A stretch of 49,468 nucleotides of DNA from Candidatus Gastranaerophilales bacterium. GTDB taxonomy: Bacteria > Cyanobacteriota > Vampirovibrionia > Gastranaerophilales > JANQFW01. Below are positions 44,522 through 49,468 of this stretch, piece after piece. The position numbers were made by a program, and so were the translations under genes. The stretch lies in assembly GCA_028277625.1 (NCBI GenBank), contig JANQFW010000099.1, positions 1 to 49,468 of the forward strand, given 5' to 3'. The notes below the pieces were generated by a model, which had not been told where the DNA came from, made no database searches, and worked only from the letters and a program-made list of their open reading frames with translations. The stretch's first letter is position 1, and each line of letters begins with the position of its first letter.

Positions 44522-44625
44522 CCTACCACCTCCTTTTGAGAAAGTTCGATTTTGAGTCGTATCTCTCAGGAAATGATTAAAGGATTCCTAGTCCTTGCTT
44601 AAGGCAATTCTAGCATAAATAAAGC

Positions 44626-44659
44626 TTATGGCTAATTTTTATATTTTGGATAGCCATAA
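44626..44659. other. Perfect 9-bp inverted repeat upstream of the small peptide gene
   Basis: TTATGGCTA (44626-44634) and TAGCCATAA (44651-44659) are exact complements around a 16-base AT-rich loop. It sits about 100 bases upstream of the peptide ATG on the minus strand. It may be an operator or the end of another transcript; no T-run follows on either strand. Confidence 0.4.
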
Positions 44660-44689
44660 CTCAAGTAAAATACCTTAAAAAAAATGAAC

Positions 44690-44785
44690 AAAATAAAAAA
44701 GGTTCTTTCCAGAACCACCATCGTTAGCACATTACCAAATTTTCGTTTAATTCTTTTTTCTGTTTCCTTTACCCAATTATATAAA
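44690..44785 (-). ncRNA. Candidate small RNA of about 80 nt
   Basis: On the minus strand TATAAT (44776-44781) is followed about 60 bases later by a compact intrinsic terminator. This is GGTTCT-GGAA-AGAACC (44701-44716) with a GNRA loop, then TTTTTTATTTTG. Because the upstream reductase has its own terminator at 44878-44900, this second one implies a separate short transcript. There is no good -35 box and no ORF with a ribosome binding site. Confidence 0.35.
44701..44716 (-). terminator. Intrinsic terminator with GGAA loop
   Basis: Minus strand GGTTCT-GGAA-AGAACC followed by TTTTTTATTTTG. It is a textbook intrinsic terminator, about 160 bases downstream of another one. Confidence 0.75.
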
Positions 44786-44877
44786 GTAATTGTTTTAATA
44801 AAAATTGCTAATATCTAAAAAAATATAACAAAATATTAAGCAAATGAAAAATTAAATATATTTTTCCAATAAAAGAA

Positions 44878-44900
44878 GGTCTTCTTTTTATAAGAAGACC
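44878..44900 (-). terminator. Intrinsic terminator after the reductase remnant
   Basis: GGTCTTCTT (44878-44886) and AAGAAGACC (44892-44900) pair exactly around 5 bases. On the minus strand the T-rich TTCTTTTATT follows. It lies 40 bases after the stop of the gene at 44941. Confidence 0.75.
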
Positions 44901-44940
44901 CAAAATACGGCATTCTGTTTATTTAGATGCATTAAGTTGT

Positions 44941-45762
44941 CTATTGTTCCCTAATATTCAAAAATTTAATAAAAAAATCTTCACAAGCCGAAACGCAATA
45001 ACCACAACGTACACACTTTTCATGAATAATTTTAGCCTGCCCATACTCCAACACTAATGCCTCTTGTGGACATGCCCGAATACAATTTTTACATCCCTCA
45101 CACCACGGCTCAATATGAATAACTCGCTTCGAATTTTTACTTAAAGCATTTTTATCAACAGGCAATTTTGAATTTTCCACAACATAACTGTTAAAGTCAA
45201 TCTCCTCAAGCGAATCCATACCAATAGCAAGCGAATCAATATTTTTATTATTAGTAATATAAGATATAGAGCGCAAAATATCCTCAACAAGGTATCCACC
45301 TGCAAGAACCTTCATTGCATATATACCTTTATTATTTCTTTTTGCTTTCTCTATGGCATTTTCCACATCATTTAAACTGCCGTCTTTTATGCCTATGCCT
45401 TTATAATTAATCAAAGGCATAATAACATCTATTTCTTATATTTCAATATTTTTTTTGTTCAAAGATTTAAGGCAATTATCTACGCTTAAAATCATATCAT
45501 CATATGTTTTAGCATAACTTCTTGATGAAATTACTATATCATCAGGCTGTCCCATTTTATTTAAAGCAAGGCCTATCGCTTGATAAGTCTCGTATAACTC
45601 AGCAGTATCCCAAAAACTAATGCCTTTGTTCGTATACGCATGAATTAGCAAATCACATGCCGCATCTAGTTTTAAATTTGCATGATAAACACTTAGTGCT
45701 AATGTACCATAACACAAGCGTGATACTTCTATACCAGACTTTCCTAAAATGTTTTTTTTCAT
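44941..45762 (-). pseudogene. Broken Fe-S aldo/keto reductase (in-frame stop plus internal deletion)
   Basis: The N-terminal piece (45762-45436) opens with KKNILGKSGIEVSRLCYGTL and has FWDTAELYETY with the catalytic Asp and Tyr. It ends at TAA. Five codons later in the same frame the C-terminal piece continues with EIDVI-MPLINYKGIGIKDG and two ferredoxin-like clusters (CEGCKNCIRACP and CVRCGYCVSACE). Intact relatives have about 55-65 residues between these parts, including the catalytic His, and a Lys where this has Arg (SSRS). The gene therefore looks both interrupted and deleted. The C-terminal piece could still be translated from ATG 45420 as a small ferredoxin-like protein. Confidence 0.8.
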
Positions 45763-45819
45763 TTCGGCTATTCCTTAAAATGCTTATGTAAGTAAGAATT
45801 TTTTGTTATTATCTATAAG

Positions 45820-46584
45820 CTAAATAACATCCCACGGCAATTTTTCTTCGGCAATATGTACAGATAAGCCCAAAGGTTTTATTAAATCTTTTAAAGTCGG
45901 CAATATCAAGCGCTCAGTTTCAAAATGCCCTGCATCTACCAAAATTATGTCATCAACATCAATAGCCGTATGATACTTAACATCACCTGTTATAAAAATA
46001 TCAATACTTTTTAGCTTATTCACCAAATCACTGCCGCTGCCCGGACATAATGCAACATTTTTAATAACTTGTTTACTAGAATTATTAGTAACTTTAAGGT
46101 TTTCAGCATTTAAAACTTTTTTTAACTGAGCCAAAAATGCATCAAGCTTAACTTCTTCTTGCAATTGACCTATACGTCCAATACCTACATTTTCGCTAAC
46201 TTGCTCAATAGGCATAGTGCTTTTTAAATTTAACATCTCTGCCATTACATCAGCAACACCGCCCTTGGCAGAATCTAAATTAGTATGAGCAGAATATATC
46301 TGCAATTTATTCTGTATCGCATTGGTGATTATTGATCCCACATGGTTACCTACAGAAATTTTATTTAGTTTGCCAAAGATTAAAGGATGATGAGTAACAA
46401 GAAGATTACTCTTGTTTTCTATAGCTTGTTCCATAACATCCAAATTAGGAGACAACGCAAGAGTAACACTTTCTATGTTGTCATCATGCAACTTCACTTG
46501 CCATCCTGAGTTATCCCAATCACACGCATATTCTAAAGGAGCAAATTCTTCCAGCTTTTTGACTATAGTATTAACTCTAACCAT
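45820..46584 (-). CDS. NIF3/YbgI family dinuclear metal-centre protein
   Basis: A 254-aa protein of the Nif3-like family, which forms toroidal hexamers with a two-metal site. The ligands are visible in VTHHPLIF, SAHTNLD and DAGHFETE. It contains CDWDNSGWQV near the N-terminus, as in YbgI. It has been linked to GTP cyclohydrolase-like or cell-wall functions, but the role is not settled. ATG 46584 overlaps the end of coaBC by eight bases and follows AAGGA at normal spacing, better than TTG 46590. Confidence 0.9.
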   Translation of the reverse strand: MVRVNTIVKKLEEFAPLEYACDWDNSGWQVKLHDDNIESVTLALSPNLDVMEQAIENKSNLLVTHHPLIFGKLNKISVGNHVGSIITNAIQNKLQIYSAHTNLDSAKGGVADVMAEMLNLKSTMPIEQVSENVGIGRIGQLQEEVKLDAFLAQLKKVLNAENLKVTNNSSKQVIKNVALCPGSGSDLVNKLKSIDIFITGDVKYHTAIDVDDIILVDAGHFETERLILPTLKDLIKPLGLSVHIAEEKLPWDVI

Positions 46585-47779
46585 TATCAAAATCCTTAAT
46601 CTTAAATATATACCGTAATATTAAATATGCTAACTCTTGCTTTGCCTGCTTAGCTAATTTGTACTGCTTTTTATTTTTATCAATTATTGTTACTTCATTA
46701 TAATCACTGTTAAATCCTCTATCAGGCAGTGATATATCATTTGCAACAATAAAATCAAGATTTTTTTCATCAAGCTTTTTTAAAGCATAGTCAGTCACAT
46801 TTTCACTTTCTGCGCAAAAACCAACAACTGTTTGCTGCAAGGTTTTTATAGCTGCCATTTCTTTTAAAATATCCGGATTCTTTACTAATTCAACAACTAG
46901 CGCATCTTTTTTTTCTTTTTTTATTTTATTTTTACAAAAGTCTACCGGTCTAAAATCGGCAACTGCGGCAGTCATAATCAATACATCCGCAGAACTAAAA
47001 TGACCCTTAACTGATTCATACATCTCAAGTGCCGTATTTGTTTTAACCACAGAATAAGGCTTATTTATATCTACAGTAGAAACTAAAGCAACGTCTGCGC
47101 CATAATTATAAGCAGCATCCGCAATAGCAATACCCATTTTGCCGGAACTATGATTTCCAATATACCTGACAGGGTCAATAGGCTCTTTGGTTCCCCCAGC
47201 TGTTATTAAGATTTTTTTACCTGACAATAATTTTTTTTTCTCAAAATTTTTAACAATAGCATCAAAAATAGTTTGAACATCCGCAAGCCTGCCAACACCT
47301 TCATACCCACATGCCAAATTGCCGGACTCAGGCCTTATAATTTGATAATTATGCTGTTCTAACTTTTTAATATTCTGCTGAATAAACGAATTTTCCCACA
47401 TGTTGCAATTCATTGCAGGAGCTAAAATAATGTCTTTGCTAAAAGCCGCCACCACGGAGGTTAATAAATTATCACAAATACCATTAGCGATTTTTCCGAT
47501 AGTATTAGCAGATGCCGGCACAAGCACAAATAAATCTGTATCATCAGCTAATGATATATGTTCGGGCTTCCACTCTTTGGGGTTAAATTGCTCACAATAT
47601 ACCGGGTTTTTAGTCAAAGTGCTCAAGGTTGTTTCTGTAATAAATTCTTTAGCATTAGGAGTCAATATTACCCTAACATCCGCACCATTCTTTACAAGTA
47701 GCCTAATCAGCTCGCAAACCTTATAAGAGGCAATCCCTCCGGTTATACCAATAATTATTTTTTTATTCTTCAAGCTCAT
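46577..47779 (-). CDS. coaBC: Bifunctional phosphopantothenoylcysteine decarboxylase/synthetase
   Basis: A 400-aa coenzyme A biosynthesis enzyme. The N-terminal CoaC part is an FMN decarboxylase with IIIGITGGIASYK, His in KPEHISLA, PAMNCNMW and the catalytic Cys in NLACGYEGVGRL. The C-terminal CoaB part, from about residue 190, has ILITAGGTKEPIDPVRYI and HSSGKMG and joins cysteine to phosphopantothenate. ATG 47779 overlaps the gmk stop as TAATG; GTG 47794 would add five residues and overlap gmk. The gmk-coaBC order is common in bacteria. Confidence 0.95.
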   Translation of the reverse strand: MSLKNKKIIIGITGGIASYKVCELIRLLVKNGADVRVILTPNAKEFITETTLSTLTKNPVYCEQFNPKEWKPEHISLADDTDLFVLVPASANTIGKIANGICDNLLTSVVAAFSKDIILAPAMNCNMWENSFIQQNIKKLEQHNYQIIRPESGNLACGYEGVGRLADVQTIFDAIVKNFEKKKLLSGKKILITAGGTKEPIDPVRYIGNHSSGKMGIAIADAAYNYGADVALVSTVDINKPYSVVKTNTALEMYESVKGHFSSADVLIMTAAVADFRPVDFCKNKIKKEKKDALVVELVKNPDILKEMAAIKTLQQTVVGFCAESENVTDYALKKLDEKNLDFIVANDISLPDRGFNSDYNEVTIIDKNKKQYKLAKQAKQELAYLILRYIFKIKDFDNG

Positions 47780-48363
47780 TAAATTGTTCGACACTTTTCT
47801 GCTGTAATTATAGATTCTAATCTTGCAAGCGTGTCGTCAATATCATCATTAACAAGCTGATAATCAAAATTATCAACAGCCTTCATTTCTTCTTTTACAA
47901 TATTCAAGCGTTTTTGAATTTCTTCATCAGACTCAGTACTTCTTTTAAATAACCTAGACTGAAGATCATCTATCGATGGAGGCAAAATAAATATTAATAT
48001 AGCTTGAGGCATTTTTTCTTTTATTTGCAATGCACCCTTTGCATCGATTTCCAAAATCACATCTTTACCTTCAGTAAGGGCTTGTTTTACTGCACTGGCA
48101 TAAGTACCATAATAATTTCCTGCAAACTCAGACCATTCTAAGAATTCGTCTTTTTCAATCAAGTTTTTAAAATTATCTTTAGATGTAAAAAAGTAATCAA
48201 CACCGTGTGTCTCACCGCCTCTTGGTGCTCTTGTAGTAACAGAAACAGAAAGATACATATCAGAGAACTTTTTCATTAATAACGACAATAATGTGCCTTT
48301 TCCTACACCGGAAGAACCGGATATAACTATTAAACGGTTGTTTTCATTAATAAGGTTTTCCAT
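47779..48363 (-). CDS. gmk: Guanylate kinase
   Basis: A 194-aa enzyme that phosphorylates GMP to GDP. The P-loop SGSSGVGKGTL lies near residue 15. SVSVTTRAPRGGETHGVDYFF is the GMP-binding segment, and the FLEWSEFAGNYYGT and ILEIDAKGAL segments follow. Length and order match the family. It heads the gmk-coaBC-NIF3-like run and is separated from the truncated gene upstream by a terminator at 48463-48488. Confidence 0.96.
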   Translation of the reverse strand: MENLINENNRLIVISGSSGVGKGTLLSLLMKKFSDMYLSVSVTTRAPRGGETHGVDYFFTSKDNFKNLIEKDEFLEWSEFAGNYYGTYASAVKQALTEGKDVILEIDAKGALQIKEKMPQAILIFILPPSIDDLQSRLFKRSTESDEEIQKRLNIVKEEMKAVDNFDYQLVNDDIDDTLARLESIITAEKCRTI

Positions 48364-48462
48364 ACTTACCCTCTTAAGTCCAATATTATTATATTAAATT
48401 ATTATACAATATTTTTTTTATTTAAAGGGAAGATTTTAATCACCTTCTTAAACAAATTAAAA

Positions 48463-48488
48463 AGAGTAGATGTTAAATTATCTACTCT
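48463..48488 (-). terminator. Intrinsic terminator after the truncated hypothetical gene
   Basis: AGAGTAGAT (48463-48471) and ATCTACTCT (48480-48488) pair exactly around 8 bases. On the minus strand TTTTTAATTTGTTT follows. It ends the transcript of the gene at 48519 before gmk. Confidence 0.75.
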
Positions 48489-48518
48489 ATTATCAGCAAT
48501 ATGAAGAAACCCAGGAAG

Positions 48519-49371
48519 CTATGCTGGACTTTTGTTTAGTCCATCATTTGGAGTGAATTTTCGATAAGGAACCATTTTAAGCAGAAGCCCAACGGGCTTA
48601 GTAGTACGTTTGAGAATATCAGTCGCATTAAAAAGTGAATTAATAGAACCATTATTTTTAAACACTGCCGGATTTTCTAAATATCTGATAAGTTCTTCTT
48701 TGTTGTCAGGAAGTTTTTTTATTGCTTCCTCATAACCAACAAGCTTGTGCTTAGGAGTTTTTATCTCTTTTGCATTCCAGCAGAATACTTCAAAAGCTTT
48801 ATTGGTTATGGGGGTTTCTACATTTGCTATTTCTCCTAACCTAATTATCACTTTTATACTAGCCAAGTCTTCAGTTATATATCTGTGATTTGCAAGCTTA
48901 TCAGCAGTGGGTGGTTTGGAGCTATAAACATTTTTACAAGCCTGAAAGGCATCATAGTACGCTTTATACTCACCTATTCCATAATGTCGATTTAAAGCTT
49001 TATTTATTGGTTCTGTTTTAATATTAAAAGCTTTTGCTATAGTTATTCTTTCCTTATCCATGCCTTCCATAATATTGGCAACTTCAGGGGTAATGCCTTC
49101 AATATAGTGATTATAAGAGCTATTCATTCTCTTCTCAAAAGCTTCATTACTTTCATCTTCCAATTTTTTGGGGTATTCTGCATTATTATCTACCTTCTTC
49201 ATACTTTTTAAAAGATTATCAGGATTCAGAACAACTGCGCAGTGATAAATATAATTTTCCCCGCCAAGAATAATATCAAGTGCAGATACAGGATTAAATT
49301 TTATTATATTCTCTTTGTTCTCTTTTAAGGGAAAGACTTTATTCAGCGTTAAAATTACATCATTAATTTTA
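48519..49371 (-). pseudogene. 5'-truncated gene of unknown function, probably cut by an insertion sequence
   Basis: A conventional reading starts at ATG 49202 (227 aa), but the same frame stays open upstream to about 49371. It encodes plausible protein (NPVSALDIILGGENYIYHC) with no ATG, GTG or TTG start, then runs into an insertion-sequence-like end. The upstream part therefore seems to be lost. The remaining protein is charged and mostly helical, with no signal peptide or membrane helix. I do not recognise the family. It has its own terminator at 48463-48488. It could still be expressed from ATG 49202 as a shortened product. Confidence 0.55.
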
Positions 49372-49468
49372 GAGGCTGTCTGAAAAGTATTAAAAAATAG
49401 GTAAAAATATTGTTAGGAATGTAACAAAGGAGAAAAGTCTATGTCAGCAAATTACCCTAGCAATTTAA
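49372..49468 (+). mobile_element. Left end of an IS5-type insertion sequence (runs off the window)
   Basis: GAGGCTGTCTGAAAAGT (49372-49388) resembles the terminal inverted repeat of IS5-group elements. About 50 bases on, AAAGGAG precedes an ATG whose product begins MSANYPSNL, very like IS5-family transposase starts (Y-P-S/T-D/N-L). The other end and any target duplication are outside the window. Confidence 0.6.
49441..49468 (+). CDS. Start of a putative IS5-family transposase (partial)
   Basis: ATG at 49441 with the strong site AAAGGAG upstream. Only nine residues, MSANYPSNL, are visible before the window ends. The Y-P-S-N-L opening and the inverted-repeat-like sequence just upstream point to an IS5-family transposase. 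Too little is present for certainty. Confidence 0.45.

Larger units (their letters stand above)
44522..44940. other. Gene-poor region with several hairpins
   Basis: There are 419 bases between the small peptide gene and the broken reductase. In order it holds the leader of the small peptide, an exact hairpin at 44626-44659, a possible minus-strand small RNA (44690-44785) with its own terminator, and the reductase terminator (44878-44900). No other ORF is convincing. Confidence 0.5.

Noticed and set aside
45436-45762. N-terminal reductase piece as an independent 108-aa gene
   Set aside because: It ends within the aldo/keto reductase fold, and the rest of the same gene continues in frame five codons after the stop.

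Overview
The window is AT-rich bacterial chromosome with densely packed genes on both strands. No rRNA, tRNA or CRISPR array was recognised. LpxK, a family-9 (heptosyl-type) glycosyltransferase, an MlaE/F/D lipid transporter and exported proteins point to a diderm cell with lipid A. HydF implies [FeFe]-hydrogenase. An MqnP-like UbiA prenyltransferase plus complex I subunits imply a quinone-linked electron chain. An N-terminal N-V-N-F-G tag on one protein recalls Vampirovibrionia/Melainabacteria (Gastranaerophilales-like) genomes, but that placement is a low-confidence inference.

Layout. 1-2.7 kb: the end of an unrecognised gene, a pssA-gtrA pair on the minus strand, and hsp20 preceded by a tiny membrane ORF. 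2.7-10.1 kb (+): a UbiA/MqnP-type prenyltransferase that appears to start at ATT, the mlaE-mlaF-mlaD-lpxK-heptosyltransferase envelope block, and surE. 10.2-11.5 kb: a DUF4143-type ATPase between two 61-bp direct repeats. 11.8-13.6 kb (+): an SprA-related metalloprotease-like protein, ubiX, and a kinase resembling animal phosphomevalonate kinase. 13.6-19.0 kb (-): a phosphodiester glycosidase-like protein and a four-gene tricarboxylate cluster (citrate/homocitrate synthase family, aconitase-type large and small subunits, isocitrate dehydrogenase). 19.2-24.4 kb: hydF (+) facing nuoA-B-C-D-H (-). 24.8-28.5 kb: a ROK/ASKHA-like protein (+), then a CPBP protease and rtcB (-). 28.6-34.4 kb (+): mutS2 and two TadE/TadG-like proteins with calcium-binding-type Asp-rich repeats. 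34.4-42.9 kb (-): a tightly packed run of GT39, GT2, flippase-like, CHASE2-adenylate cyclase, recG and cdd. 43.2-44.3 kb (+): an exported class II glutamine amidotransferase-like protein. 44.3-44.9 kb: a gene-poor stretch with a 38-aa hydrophobic peptide behind a very strong ribosome binding site, several hairpins and a possible small RNA. 44.9-48.4 kb (-): a broken Fe-S aldo/keto reductase, a NIF3-like gene, coaBC and gmk. 48.5-49.5 kb: an unrecognised gene whose 5' end is cut by what looks like the left end of an IS5-type insertion sequence running off the window.

How the parts fit. The synthase, aconitase-type and isocitrate dehydrogenase genes would make 2-oxoglutarate by the oxidative half of the TCA cycle without GltA. 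MqnP/UbiA and UbiX would feed quinone synthesis for complex I. The Mla, LpxK, heptosyltransferase, GT39/GT2/flippase and GtrA genes serve the outer envelope. Two families of dispersed intergenic repeats were found. Three copies of one, plus a weaker fourth, lie upstream of plus-strand genes. Two copies of the other lie directly upstream of minus-strand genes. The least explained features are the 44.3-44.9 kb small-peptide/RNA locus, the repeat-flanked ATPase, the two 5'-leader repeats and the exported amidotransferase with a cysteine exposed by signal cleavage.
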